From positions 372,001 through 436,000 of the forward strand of contig WJXW01000014.1 in NCBI GenBank assembly GCA_015832175.1: a DNA stretch of 64,000 bases. The letters are read 5' to 3'. The notes beneath the pieces are model-generated. The model was not told where the DNA came from. It saw nothing but the letters and a program-made list of their open reading frames with translations, and searched no databases. Each line of letters opens with the position of its first letter. Position 1 is the first letter of the stretch. Source of the DNA: Paraphaeosphaeria minitans (Eukaryota; Ascomycota; Dothideomycetes; Pleosporales; Didymosphaeriaceae). The position numbers and the translations under genes are program-made. This document shows positions 21,019 through 31,985 of the stretch, one piece after another.

Positions 21019-22299
21019 ATGCGCGGGCTAGATGCGGTCGTTCTCTTTTCCGCATTCATCGATCGAGCTCTTTCGGTGCCCCATCCCGCACTTTCGACTT
21101 CCACTGGATCTCCAGTCGTATCTGACTCATTTCAGTGGCCGCGACCACATCCGCCTGAATCGCCGCGCCAGGTGGAGCCTCTTAAGAGCCTGCGCATGCC
21201 AGATTGTGCCCTATCTTGCTACCTACAGGAGCTCCCGGACGATGGTTGCACGCAAGAGATTGACCTAAAGTGCCATTGCTCGACCGGTAATCTACCGGGC
21301 AAGGCGGAATCGTGTGTGGAGACGAACTGCAGTACGGCTGATCAAGCAGATGCGAAGAGAAAGGTTACGCGGGCTTGCCAGGCGGTGGGCGTGAACCCGA
21401 GTTTTCTCGGCAGTCCAGCAGCGAGCTCAGCGTCGTCATCGTCGAGAGCTTCTTCCACAGATGCAGCGGCAACAACGCCCTCACCAGATTACTCCATGGC
21501 CTCAACGTCGAGCGCTCAGAGAACACCAACACCGCCACCACCTTCGAATGGCCAGCCTTCGAACCTACTCTCAAGCTCACTAGCGATCCAGACTATCGCT
21601 GCCTCGTTCTCTGCTGAGCTGATGTCGCCGCTGCTATCTCAAACCTCGACCTCTGTGCCCACGTCCACTGGCACCTCGGTCCCTAAACCCGCATCTGACG
21701 GCGGCCTCTCCGATGGCGCCAAAGTCGGCATTTCCGTCTCCGTTCTCTTCGTCGCCTCTACTATCTTCATGGCCTTGTCTCTCTACATCCGCCGCCTGAA
21801 ACGTCAGCTTGCCCTCGCCACAGCCGCCGCCAACGTCCCCGACTCCGTCTTACAATCTCCCACCCACCGTCACAGTGGCATCCACGAAGCCCTGTTCACA
21901 CCCTCCCGCCGCCGAAGCTGGCCAAACACACCCCGCAACTGCAAGTTCAGCCGCGGAGAGCCGTCCATAGGCAGTCCCGTCTCTCCAATGCCCCCTGTGT
22001 TCTACCGCGATGATAGCAGACGGTCGAGTATAGCGGGAACGTTGCAAAAGAAGCGAGGGAACGTGCTTAGCGTTGTTATCGAGCGGGAAGACGAGGACGC
22101 AAGCAGTCTGATGAGCAGGGGCAGAAGCATCAGGGAGCCTGTGCCTGGACAATCTGAGGGGCTTGCGGGACCACTGGAGATGGACGGGCAGTTCGTGGCT
22201 ATCTTTGAGGCACCGACGAGTATCACGCCTAGGGCGAGGAGCATGGAGCGGGATCGAGATGGAAAGGGGTGGAAGGAGTATGATTTCGGGAAGTACTGA
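21019..22299 (+). CDS. CFEM-domain membrane protein, 426 aa
   Basis: Single exon. A weak signal peptide (residues 1-19) precedes a CFEM domain with exactly eight cysteines at 63, 67, 77, 85, 87, 99, 104 and 120, in the usual spacing (C-x3-C ... C-x-C ... C-x4-C ... C). A Ser/Thr/Pro-rich stalk (residues 130-230) leads to one transmembrane helix (about 236-258, KVGISVSVLFVASTIFMALS), followed by a basic stop-transfer patch and a cytosolic tail of about 165 residues rich in Ser and Arg. Known CFEM proteins bind haem or act as surface receptors and adhesins. The single-span, long-tail layout suggests a cell-surface sensor rather than a Pth11-type receptor, which has seven spans. Confidence 0.85.
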   Translation: MRGLDAVVLFSAFIDRALSVPHPALSTSTGSPVVSDSFQWPRPHPPESPRQVEPLKSLRMPDCALSCYLQELPDDGCTQEIDLKCHCSTGNLPGKAESCVETNCSTADQADAKRKVTRACQAVGVNPSFLGSPAASSASSSSRASSTDAAATTPSPDYSMASTSSAQRTPTPPPPSNGQPSNLLSSSLAIQTIAASFSAELMSPLLSQTSTSVPTSTGTSVPKPASDGGLSDGAKVGISVSVLFVASTIFMALSLYIRRLKRQLALATAAANVPDSVLQSPTHRHSGIHEALFTPSRRRSWPNTPRNCKFSRGEPSIGSPVSPMPPVFYRDDSRRSSIAGTLQKKRGNVLSVVIEREDEDASSLMSRGRSIREPVPGQSEGLAGPLEMDGQFVAIFEAPTSITPRARSMERDRDGKGWKEYDFGKY

Positions 22300-22413
22300 A
22301 GGACGCAGGGGGAGCAGAGATGGTGACACTGGCATGTATGACTTAGACATCGGCATGGGATATACAGCATGTATCAAGAAAAGCAAATGAAACAAGAGTT
22401 AGATGTAACTTGA

Positions 22414-22847
22414 TCAGCCCACCATAGCAGATCCAAAGAAGATATACCTCAGCGCCGTACCTACTGGGATTTTGCCCAGTGTCCTCTCATCGAACACGAA
22501 ATCGGGTCCGGCATGCCATATCTCATCGCTGATCCCCTTTCGCCTAGCAAGAAATCTCCCTCCATACTTCAACCCCACCATCCACCTCGCGCTCCGCAAT
22601 TCGCCTTCGCAACTACCCCCTTCGCTTCTGTTTCCAGATTGTCAGCTGTATATAGCGGGGTAGGTGATGGACATGTACGAACAGCGCCTTTAGCCTTCTC
22701 AGCGCAGGCGGCGCAGATGGACGCGTCCCTGCGCTCAAACTGCATGATGCCCATGAAGCAGGGTTCCTTGTCGTCTCTTTCAGCGCAGGGGTGGAAGGTC
22801 GTGGCGCCGTGGGCACAGGTGAAGATGGTGGTTCGTGTGTGGCACAT
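22414..22847 (-). CDS. Small Cys/His-rich protein with probable frameshift
   Basis: The ATG at 22847 opens a frame with TCAHGATTFHPC and ICAACAEKAKG, compatible with a small zinc-binding fold. It stops at 22569 in a poor-looking tail. In the next frame a natural-looking continuation (SCEGELRSARWMVGLKYGG, later GPDFVFDERTLGK) runs to 22414. Adding one base to the run of five G at plus 22616-22620 (C run on plus) would link the two frames, giving about 145 aa. A 51-nt in-frame intron (GTACAT...ACAG) is also possible but does not solve the shift. Function unknown; similar small Cys-rich proteins are common in Dothideomycetes. Confidence 0.5.
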
Positions 22848-23272
22848 CTTGTTGACGTGATGAGGAGTTGAGAAAGATGTTGAGAGGGTTCTGTGGTGGA
22901 GTTGTTGGATACAGAATAATGGCATGGAGATGAAGTACGTGAGGTGTTCGAGTCCATATATATAGGTATCATAGAGAGGTCGTGCGTCGGGAGCGGGAAT
23001 TGAATTCATGTGAGATGAAGACGTTTGAGGGTGCGGTGACGGGAGCGTGTGGTGTGGCTTTATAGTGAAGGTTGAAATTTGATTTCAACGCACGGTGAAT
23101 TTTTAGGGTTGATTTGTAAAGATTCTGACAGTTATCTCATGATTGAAGTGTATGGGTCCATTTACGTTTCCTTCAAAGCCCCCAATCCTCATAGTCCAGC
23201 ATGCAGCCCAGAAGTCGTGACATATGCCCCGCCTTCTCGTAATTCTACTCTAAAACTGCGGCTTCAGATAAT
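22848..23272. other. Promoter side of the small Cys-rich gene
   Basis: AT-rich, with a TATATATAGG sequence (plus 22957-22966) that may serve the minus-strand gene at 22847. No other feature seen. Confidence 0.4.
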
Positions 23273-23590
23273 TCACGCGAGCGAGAAAAGCGCGCACTGT
23301 GCCCTGCCAGCCCAGGCTCGAACGGGGAAGAACAAAGGGAGGAACAGGGGGAGAAACCAGCCAAGGTATCTAATGAAGAAATTGATTCCTGCCAGCACGA
23401 TTGCTGTCATGACTTCATCCATGATTCCGACTAATGCGGTGACGCACCTGAACATTAGGTTGTTTGTCACAATTATTTTTATGGTGTTGGTTGCTGTGGA
23501 AAAAGCTTCATTGAATGCGTCTATGACTCGGCCCATGACTACGGCTGCTTTGGGAAAAGACTCGTTGAATGCGTCTTCGACTCTCTTCAC
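23273..23590 (-). CDS. Possible small membrane protein
   Basis: An open frame of about 105 codons contains an internal repeat (VEDAFNESF then VIDAFNEAF) and two hydrophobic segments, the second strongly so (FFIRYLGWFLPLFLPLFF). No ATG begins the frame at 23590; an upstream exon joined at a CAG acceptor just before is possible. No family recognised. It could also be a decayed copy. Confidence 0.3.
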   Translation of the reverse strand: MKRVEDAFNESFPKAAVVMGRVIDAFNEAFSTATNTIKIIVTNNLMFRCVTALVGIMDEVMTAIVLAGINFFIRYLGWFLPLFLPLFFPVRAWAGRAQCALFSLA

Positions 23591-25146
23591 GGTTGCTTCT
23601 GCTTAAATTGATGCTCACGTAGGCTCTGCTACTGTTGTTGTGCTTTTTCGTTGGCTTATTTTCGGGAATGTAGTTCGACAACTGGACGGCGAGTTGAATT
23701 TGTGTGGGTAGCGTCCCGAGACCGCAGGGACGAGGCGCGATGGGTGACAAGAAAATCGTAGAAGAGTCGGCGATGCGTTTCGATCAGATCCGCGGCGGTT
23801 GGTGCGCTGCAGGTCTGTTTCGAAGTCAGCAAGGTAAACACGAGAAAGAGGCACTGAAGGGAGACAATCTCATTCGGTGTTCTCGTAACAACTGAAAAAG
23901 AGGCGGATGAACTCAAGGAAGCATTCTCTGCTGTTTTAATGCAGAACAACTTAAGCTAGTGGATGCCGGGTGGACGCTACAGTTTGTTTTGATTTCGGAC
24001 GGCGGACGGGCGTGACGCGACAGCGAGACCGAACGCCAACGCAAAGCTTTAAGCCCGTAACTAAGGCAGGAGCTCCAGTTGCGTAAAACAAAGTAGTCAC
24101 TTAGCTCACGACCACACAAATCTCAAGGTAAGCCTACGGAAGATCGAGCTGACTGTACACAACACTACACAAACACTTCTTCCTCAAGGTCCCGACATCG
24201 TCAAAGACACCCCATGAAAAAAATGCCCGAAGGCAGAGCAAAATATATGCCAGTGGTTCTAATGGACCTAAAAGAAACCAGTCCTTCAGAGTGCAATAGA
24301 GCTGATCCCGCTGCTGTTGTGCGCCTGGCCCACCCATAACTTCCATACCCCGACTCGCCAACAAAAGAAACCATCAATCCACCGCGCCAGTTGGACATAG
24401 AAGAAATAGATGGTTTTGTCGAGAAGAGGAAGAAACGGGAGACCATGGGCTTATATATACTTGCGGGGCGCCTCACGGCGCTGCTTCGGATCATAGCCTC
24501 TCTAAGAAGGTGCATACCTGTGTGAAGGACGTTGCTTAAGCAACCGGCTGGCTCTAAGGTGGTGATCCAGCAATTTCCGCGCCTCACTGATCCATTCACT
24601 TGGGCGCGTCGCCGCGCTATACGAGGCACCGACTGTCCGTGCTCCTGCGGGCCGACGCGCCTCCGAACTGTTGTATATAAGCTGGTTGTCTCCTTTCCCT
24701 CTCTCTTTCTTCTTCATCTGCCTTCGGGCAGTTTGGGGGATCAGGGGGGAGCTCACAAATTCCCCTCTGACGGTTTCTGACCCATATGCGCCAGCCGCGG
24801 TTTTCTTGGTTTTCCTCTCCCTAATTTTTTCTGACCTCTCGCTCTTCGGAGTTCGATTCATCTTTTTCATTGAGCTCATCGGCGTTGCTGGTGTTTTGAG
24901 GAAAAAGCCTTGTCCTGATGTGGGGAGCTGTTTACGTTTACTGTCTGTCGGTGTTGGTGTCTGTGACGTGATTGTCGGTCGACGCTGTTGTCTGGTGAGA
25001 TTAAGCCTGTAGTATACTTTACTATCACGTATGTGGTTTTCTGCGATCGAACACACAGTCCGTGACGTTGTCTTAGCACGATGAACTTGAAGTTGACCCG
25101 CGCGTTATCTCAACATCGCCGACCAAAACAAAAGCCCTGCGTGTCC
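23591..25146. other. Gene-poor stretch
   Basis: Long pyrimidine-rich tracts (24680-24880 on plus) and short frames without motifs. No RNA gene or mobile element ends recognised. Confidence 0.4.
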
Positions 25147-25460
25147 GCGGGTGTCTCTGCCAAACCTGCCATAGTCCCGCCTGAATCTTCAAATAGGCTT
25201 TCCAAACCCCACCCGTGGCCATGGCCTTCCTCGTTGACGACCCGCCCATATGACTGCTCCCCGTTGAGCTCACCGCTGTCGCTGTCGCTGTCGCCGCCTT
25301 GTTCGTCTCCCACGTCTACCGTGGGCGCTTTGAACGCACCAAACCTCACCCATACTACATTCTCGACTAAGCACACCCGCGTGCCTCGAAAGTCCCGGGC
25401 CAGCCTGAAGCTGCCAGGCAACGTCCAGTCACCACGAACATAAGCCTGTCTTGAGGCTGA
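25147..25460 (+). pseudogene. Decayed or spliced small membrane-protein frame
   Basis: One frame reads naturally over about 100 codons (QTCHSPA, MAFLVDDPPI, then LLPVELTAVAVAVAALFVSH and RGRFERTKPHPYYILD) but is cut by stops at 25182, 25194, 25251 and 25368. All four (TGA, TAG, TGA, TAA) are one C-to-T change from Arg or Gln codons, as repeat-induced point mutation would produce. Introns could explain some of them. The Ala/Val-rich segment would form one membrane helix. No family recognised. Confidence 0.25.
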
Positions 25461-27870
25461 ATATACGCACTACACTTCTTGGTTCGACCAGATGTTGCCA
25501 AAGAGGCTTCTGCAGCGGAAACGAAGATCAATGGCATCGTATCTTAAGTTAAACTCTGTCCCATGGGGAGACAATGACAGAGAAGCAGATGATCTTAAGA
25601 TAATAACAAACAAGAGTTGGTTTCAAATAACATGCATGATAATCATAAGACGCGTGAAAAGATCTCGAAGTGGTGCTTATGATGGCTAATGGAGGTTCAA
25701 CGCGTGGCTCGCGTCGTGTACGCCCTTTGTGGCCCGCAGCAGCCTGTATTTCCCACCTCACAACCCGTGGTGTTCTTCGCGTACGCATTGCAGCTGCCCT
25801 CCTATCTCCGCTTTCCGACCGTGTATTCTGGTGTGGCAGCCAGTTCCCAGTGTAACGCCCGCTTGGGATTCCAGCTCTCTTCAGCCAGTCTCGTAGAGCT
25901 TGCCCTCAGATGATGTTCTGAGCACCGTGCTTATCCAATGTATGTTTCCGAGATTAACTTCGACGAGGGTGGGGCAGCCAGTTCGTCAACGGCATGGCGG
26001 GCGGTGTCTCAATCCGGAGGCACAATCCTGCAGGCACTGTAAGTGACGGCGAATGGCTTGCGGACCAGGCCTTACACACAGTCAACCTTGCAATAACCTA
26101 GATAATCGTGGTTAGATTCGGTCGCTCGGTGCAACACTCGATCATGAAGGGAAAGTGCTCAATTCAAGGGCAGTGAAGCGGCTCGAGTGCTGCGTACTGC
26201 ATCGGGCGATCATCGTGCTGCTGACGTTGAAACAGGGATGAGAGGTCTATCTATGGAACCAAATGAACGACTATATATCAGTATTGTTCCCGCTTCGCCG
26301 TTGCAGGCGCCTGGTACCTCACCCCGCGACCAGACCATCACCCGGCCACTGGGATCACATGACTTCGCTAGCGGCTCGGCGCGCTCGTCCATAAAAGCCT
26401 CACAACCTCCGTCCCTCTTTCTCTTTCTCCAACCAGTATTCAAAAAAATACTACCTGCGGTCTAGGCGATCAAGATAACCTTGACCACGCATCCTGCGCA
26501 TTGCACATCGCGCTTGGATGCGTCGGGATCCCTCTAGGGATCTGGCCGGTGGGACAATTTTTACATTAACGGCGAGCAGAGTGAGGGTTTATGCGGTGCT
26601 GGCCCAAATCCAGTTAATCTTTTCCTATGATTCTGTCTTTTCATTGAGTCTGTTGACGTTGTCAACTGCTTGAGGAAGAGCTTTTGTTGTGGTTGATGCT
26701 GTTCCCACCGCGACGCCTCCACCAAACACAGCTTTGTAGCACTCGCTCGTGCCTGAGCTTCTTGGTGCCTTTGTGTATCCCTGTGACCCGCACGCTATTG
26801 CGCCCTTCTCCGACATGCCCTTTGCACTGTCTACTTCTTCGCTTCATTTTTTCATGATGAACGTGCCAAAACTTATCTTTCTGAAGTACCGCGTACCGCT
26901 ACGTCGCTTTGAATCATCGTGAACAAAATCGAGACATTGACGCCGTTCCTACGCAGCCCAACATCATGCAGAATCGCTACTGCACCGCGCCTCTTTCTCG
27001 GACCGGTCTATTCACGCACCCAACGCCTTCGATCACGAACGGTTTCGATCACGAGCAATTTCGACCACGAAAGGTTTCACGCAGTCAGCAAGCTCGAGCT
27101 GTCCCGTGGAGGTAGTGTGTTTGGCGGGAACTGAAGAGGGACAAAAGGCGAATCACAAGTTTCATTCAGCGAGGCTGAGCATCTCGAAGCAATGTTTGCA
27201 ACGGAAGGGCTGATTCAGTCTGGAATATGTGCTAGAACGTCTCACGCTATCGTGCCAAGTGTGCCAGCAAGGAGGTATCTTCTGGAAGCAGAAGTTTGGA
27301 CAGCCATCCCGCTGTGTTGCATGTGAAAGCTCTTCGTGATCTTCGCAGGCTGTCAAATCTTTCTTATTGTAAATTCAAGACCTTCCCAAGTTTGGGTGCA
27401 TTGTGTGACCCCCAGCCGCATAGTTGTCTAGGGAGATGTCTCATACACCACACAAACATCACCACATCAGTTGCAAGACAGCTGTCAAGAATGTCTATAT
27501 TACAAAAGCTAGTCTATGGCATGCCAGGAGCACCACGCCTATATTTTTTTCCAGGCTTCTCGTACCTATCCTCATGTACATCTGAATGGTATTTTTCTGT
27601 ACTTATCGCTAGACTCGTACGTCGTATCGTACCCGGCCAATGGAGCATGTACAAGACGGAAAAGTCTGCAGCCGCTCGGACCGATCCTCGTGTTCCACAT
27701 CTCAATACAAGCCAACAAACGACGCCCATTGAATAGTACGTTGAGTTTGCGCAGCTTGGTCTGACGCAGGGATCCAAGTACGTCAAGCAGATACTCATCT
27801 TAAAGATTTAGGCGTGACCTCGTGGGTAGGTTCCAGTGCTGGGCAAGGCGTCGCTCAGACACGGAATCGC
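25461..27870. other. Gene-poor stretch of 2.4 kb
   Basis: Several medium frames (27296-27736 plus, 27514-27798 minus) overlap on opposite strands and none carries a recognisable motif. A possible coding-like piece on plus between 27640 and 27810 is interrupted by TAG. No transposon or RNA gene recognised. Confidence 0.4.
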
Positions 27871-27998
27871 CGAACAGCCCGCGCGTGTACTTGATCTGTG
27901 AGTCATCATGTCCTGCAGGAGCGTGTTAGAACCGAAGGTATGCTCGAGCCAGCTTATGTCGCTGAACAGCACGCACGTATTCTTGATCTGCGAGTCCT
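27871..27998. repeat. Imperfect direct repeat, about 92 bp apart
   Basis: A segment of about 34 bp (plus 27871-27904) recurs at 27963-27998 with the shared core TTGATCTG-GAGTC and a GC-rich CGAACAGC lead. On the minus strand both copies read Asp-Ser-Gln-Ile-Lys, so the duplicated unit may have been coding. Confidence 0.6.
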
Positions 27999-28094
27999 TG
28001 GGCTTGGCGGTGATGCTCCGGTCCGGAGCGGAGCATGTACAAGCCGGGAAGTCTTGAAGTCCTCTCCCGGACTTGAGCCCATCGCCTCTTTTAC

Positions 28095-28707
28095 ATGATC
28101 GGCAGTGCATATCGCGTACGAAGTGGTGTTCTGTCGTACGTCGCGGAAAACCTGCTCACCAAGGCCACCTTGGTTCAGCATATTACCCCGGTCTTTGGTT
28201 TGACATTCTTGATCCGGTCCGTTCTTTCCATGACCGTTGTTCTACGCGAGTGAGTTGTTGTTCTTCATCTGCCAGTCTCAGAGACCAACCACCTCCTTCA
28301 CATTCACATCCCAATCGACGATGACCCTCATGAAGAACGACAGAGTTTCAGCTGAAAGGTTAAAGGCTAGCGTCGTGATGCTCTTCAGGTCGAAGAGGCG
28401 CCACCGGGTCATCTCCACAGCGGTACCCGGAGTACCAACTGGGACCCGCGCCTCGTACTTCACGCCGCGATCGAAAGGCTCCCACTTACACGTAGGAAGA
28501 AGTCAACTGTGTTCCATTTCCGATGACGCCTGGGCACCAAAGGGCTTGTCTACAGGACTTTGGACAGAGGTTGGCGACGGAAACACCTCCTTGAGACGGT
28601 TGGTCGAGGGCCAGCGGCGAAGCTGTTTCGCCCAACATCTTGTATCTCGAAGCCTTTGCAATGCAGAGGTTGACGATGTGAGCACTCCCTTGAGTCGATT
28701 GGCGTAA
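28095..28707 (+). CDS. Unknown two-exon gene, 172 aa
   Basis: Exon 1 (28095-28249) and exon 2 (28344-28707) join in phase across a 94-nt intron with a strong GTGAGT donor and a GACAG acceptor. The junction reads smoothly (SMTVVLREVSAERLKASVV). The N-terminal half is helical with a hydrophobic face (VQHITPVFGLTFLIRSVL); the second part is basic (RSKRRHRV). No family recognised. The gene ends 45 bp from the stop codon of a convergent minus-strand gene. An alternative is that the region is a decayed gene copy. Confidence 0.45.
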
Positions 28708-28785
28708 GGACCAGCGGTGAAGCTGTTTGTATTCCACCAAACAGGTTATATCTCAAAGCCGTTCCAGAAGAGAGGTGGTTGAGGG
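28589..28785. repeat. Imperfect tandem duplication, period about 98 bp
   Basis: Two copies, starting at 28589 and 28687, share CCTTGAG, GG(A/C)CAGCGG(C/T)GAAGCTGTTT and (G/T)TATCTC(G/A)AAGCC. The pair spans the 3' ends of the two convergent genes, so the second copy overlaps the last codons of the minus-strand gene. Confidence 0.7.
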
Positions 28786-30180
28786 GGGAGCATCTTTCGT
28801 CCTTGGGGTAGAAGACAGGTCATCATCGTCATCGGGCAAAGGCGAGCGTGGTTTGAACTTCTCGGGCGTCTCTGCGGTCTCCATGCAGTAGAATTTGACG
28901 AGGTTATCGTCGAAGGATCCTTGGAGAACAGGACAGGATGCGATGCATTGGGCGAAGGAAAGCGTTCCTGGGCGTCTTCACTTGCATCCAGAAGAATAGT
29001 TATGGAAAGTCAATACAATGTGATTTGTGTGGGTTGATATGTGCAGATGACTTACTATTATCCTGATTCCTGTAGGTGCAACGACGCCATACCGAGGTTA
29101 CAGACGACTTTTTTTTACAACTCTCACCTTTCTCTTGTTGACAAAGTGAGATATTCCGAAGTTGATCAACGCACAGTCAAAATTGTGGCCGGATTTGAGT
29201 TCCATACGCAAGTAATAGTCTGGGTGAGGTAGAAAAACGTTTTGTGGGCCGTTTGATGAAAATCCTGTCGTTGTTGTCTTCAAGGTCGGTCCAAACTAAC
29301 GGTTGACTCGGTAGCAATCAGTCTAGTCTTCGAGGACCTTGCCTTCTAGCACTTAGTTGTCATTCTAGAGGAGCATTTCTCATATATCTTCTAACCTTAC
29401 GGTCAGTCCCCACGTCTAATGACCCGTTCCATGCGTTTGCGGTTGATTTGGTGTTTATCAGGACACGGTGGTCTTGATTTGGTGTTGCTCCACCAGGTCC
29501 CGATATTGCTCCTTTTCGTTCGCGAGCGGGGCGCCCGTGTTGGGAGCGCCCGCATGGCGCAAGGCCTAACCTAAAGGGTGTATCAGAGCGGACGGTCAAG
29601 TACAGGAGAAGCAGTACTAGCACTCACTTTGTGTGGACACCAAAGCCCGCATGGCACCATTTGTAGTCTTGGGGACAGTGCTTGGGGCGGTCAGTCGGGA
29701 GAGCAATCCTTGCTAGAAAGGATGGCAACGACATGACTGCCCCAACGACTGACGGAGGCGAAAAACGAAGGTTGTGAAGCCGGAGCGGAGGCCCAAAACT
29801 GGCCTTCCAGGTAGGAGGTCGAATTTGCAGCTTCAAAGTGGGCAGGAGCGAGCGCCAAGAACTTGTCGTACGCGGTGAATGTGGCTTACAAACCTCGTTG
29901 CAGCCCAGGTTTAGCCGCCTACCCACTGTCAGGGCTCTCGTTAAGAACGAACCGAGAAAAAGCAGAACTTACACGGAATAGATGAAGAAGAAAGAGTGGA
30001 AATTGTACTCTAGCCCAGTGACTGTATTCGAGACCATTTGTCAGAGCGAAGGAGCGCAATGTAAATAATAGAAATAAAAAACTCTTTTCGATCGCTCCAT
30101 TTGAGGACAGGTACACCATAGCCATGCCAATCGGCGTTATGCCTAGAACCTTTTCGACAGCGAGCTCAAAAACACACTTC
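28753..30180 (-). CDS. Unknown multi-exon gene, exon structure unresolved
   Basis: The last exon is convincing: 28967-28753 encodes LSFAQCIASCPVLQGSFDDN, an acidic run DDDDD and a clean stop, preceded by a GCCCAG acceptor. A coding-like exon near 29295-29128 contains FLPHPDYYLRMELKSGHNF and GISHFVNKRK and ends at a GTGAGA donor. Upstream pieces near 29400-29590 and 29640-29870 are open and have GTAAGG, GTGAGT and GTCAGT donors and TTTAG-type acceptors. A very short exon (7-14 nt) near 29060 seems needed. Five stops between 29382 and 29296 fall inside a candidate 105-nt intron. No family recognised. It may be intact with many introns, or decayed. Confidence 0.4.
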
Positions 30181-30899
30181 CCCACCCACAACTCTCGTCA
30201 AATCACACCATCTTCCACATTTATGGTCTCAAAAACGTGCAGAACACGATTCAAGCAGATCGTTCCCACTCCAGAACCACCTCCGAAAGGATTGACTCAT
30301 CCATGCCAAACACTGGCAAAGCCTTAGCCTTCCATGCTGTCGTCCCTTGATTGCATGATGACAGACCCAAGATCTCGCCTAGTCGAAGGAGCCATTGCCG
30401 TGGCCGCGCCCCGACTGCATGCGACAAAGTTGTGGTTGGTGATCCATGTTGCCACGGTGGGTGTGCTCGTCGCCGATTTTGCGCTGTTCGGTCGATGGTA
30501 AGTTGGTGGACGACTTCGGCTTGAAGATCGTACTGTTATAAGTGATGTTGGGTAGAAATCTGATTTCAGGTCAGTGATATGGTGAGGATGACAATGAGAC
30601 TGGACGACTCACACCGCACCAGAATTTGATGGGCAGGCCCTGGGGGCCCGGAAATTTGTGGTGGTAGGAATGGCTATAGATATCTGTGCTATAATCAGCA
30701 AAGGCAATCAAACACATGTGGGCAAGAGGGGAACTTACGATTGGGCGCATCGTTTTAGTCCTCCCCGGCTGCCGTCAGAGTTCTCCGAATCTAGTTATAT
30801 GCGACGGGCAGCCAGGGAGCCGCAACTGTATGTCGTGGCAAAAGAGGAGAGACAGAGTAGCGGGCATAGTCGATGTTGAAAAAAATCAAAAAATCTGGA
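30181..30899. other. Gene-poor stretch
   Basis: Upstream flank of the unresolved gene. Frames are short and unsupported. Confidence 0.4.
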
Positions 30900-31690
30900 A
30901 CATGTCAGTCAAGAACTACAGCAAAAGTCAGAGAAGTGTTGCGCACGGAAAATTTGGAATCCTATGGGATGGTAGGAATGGAAGAATGTCGAACTGGACA
31001 ACTGTCAGCTCAAAGTACTTCAATTTCGACGATGTTAAAACGTACAAATAGTTGAATGGCGACTAGTGATGTCGGTAGAAATGAATTGAAGCAGCGCCAT
31101 GAAGATTGGAATGAAAACTGGAAGACGGTCAGCTTTCGCCGCAACTAGCATAAAGAAAGAAGACGACGCACATTGTCGTAAGAATGTGTTTTCCGGCGGG
31201 CAGGATTTCAAGTGTATGTTGAACAACTTAACGTCCGTCAGTGAGAATCGCGCCAAAGGATCTCGAGAGACGAACAAATGCTGGTAGAAAAGTGTTGTCT
31301 GACGGGCAGAACCGAGGAATGAAAGAACAGAACTGTGTCCGTCAGATCGAGTGCTCCGGGATCAGAAGAAAGGCGACGTACGAATGGCGATAAAATTGAG
31401 CCATTGGCAGTGGAGTACCGAGGAATGAAAGAATGAAACTGTCTCCGTCAGACCGAGCGCGCTGAAGTCAGAAACGATTGGTGACGTACAAATTCCAGTA
31501 GGAATAGGAATTAGCAGCGCAACTGCATATCGAAAGAATGAAACTGCGTGTGTCAGACCGTGTGCCATCGTTGGAGATAGCGAGGAAGACGTACAGATGC
31601 CGGTAGGAATGGGAATTTGCGCTACATAGGGAGGTGAAAGAATAGCGGAAGAATAGCGAATCTGCGGCAGTTAGTCGTCAAAGGGAGAGA
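30900..31690 (+). repeat. Degenerate tandem array of about 105-bp units
   Basis: At least seven diverged units can be aligned on GTCAG anchors at 30904, 31004, 31128, 31237, 31341, 31447 and 31552 (spacings 100, 124, 109, 104, 106, 105). Shared words include GGAATGAAAGAA, ACTGT(G/C)TCCGTCAG, GACGTAC(A/G)AAT and GGTAGGAAT. The units at 31237-31655 are best conserved; similarity fades toward 30.9 kb. The period equals 35 codons and one minus-strand frame (31568-31362) crosses two units, but stops elsewhere argue against a protein. Lies 3' of the ABCA gene. Confidence 0.75.
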
Positions 31691-31985
31691 TGTCGGTGAA
31701 GGTAAACTTACGACTTCCGAAAAGGAAACTTTTACCGACAGCTCGTGTTTGACGGGCCCTCGCATTACCGAACAATGTATGTCATGCATAAGAGGGGGTC
31801 CGTTACGTCGAAATTTCACTTTTTCTGGGTCCTGGGCCCCCTCTTCCGCCCGACCCTGGAATGTTGATCAGATCGGGATGGCAGTATGCTGCATGAAGAT
31901 TATATGGGTATTTGTGGTATGTATGTCGTCGGATGTCGAGGCTGCTCGACCCAACCGTCTATGGAATAACTGATTTGCGAATCGC

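Noticed and set aside
29296..29382. Five in-frame stops read at first as a repeat-induced mutation signature
   Set aside because: They lie between a GTAAGG donor (29400) and a TTAG acceptor (29296), so a 105-nt intron explains them more simply.
30900..31690. CRISPR-like array
   Set aside because: Units diverge throughout with no constant repeat or unique spacers, and the genome is eukaryotic.
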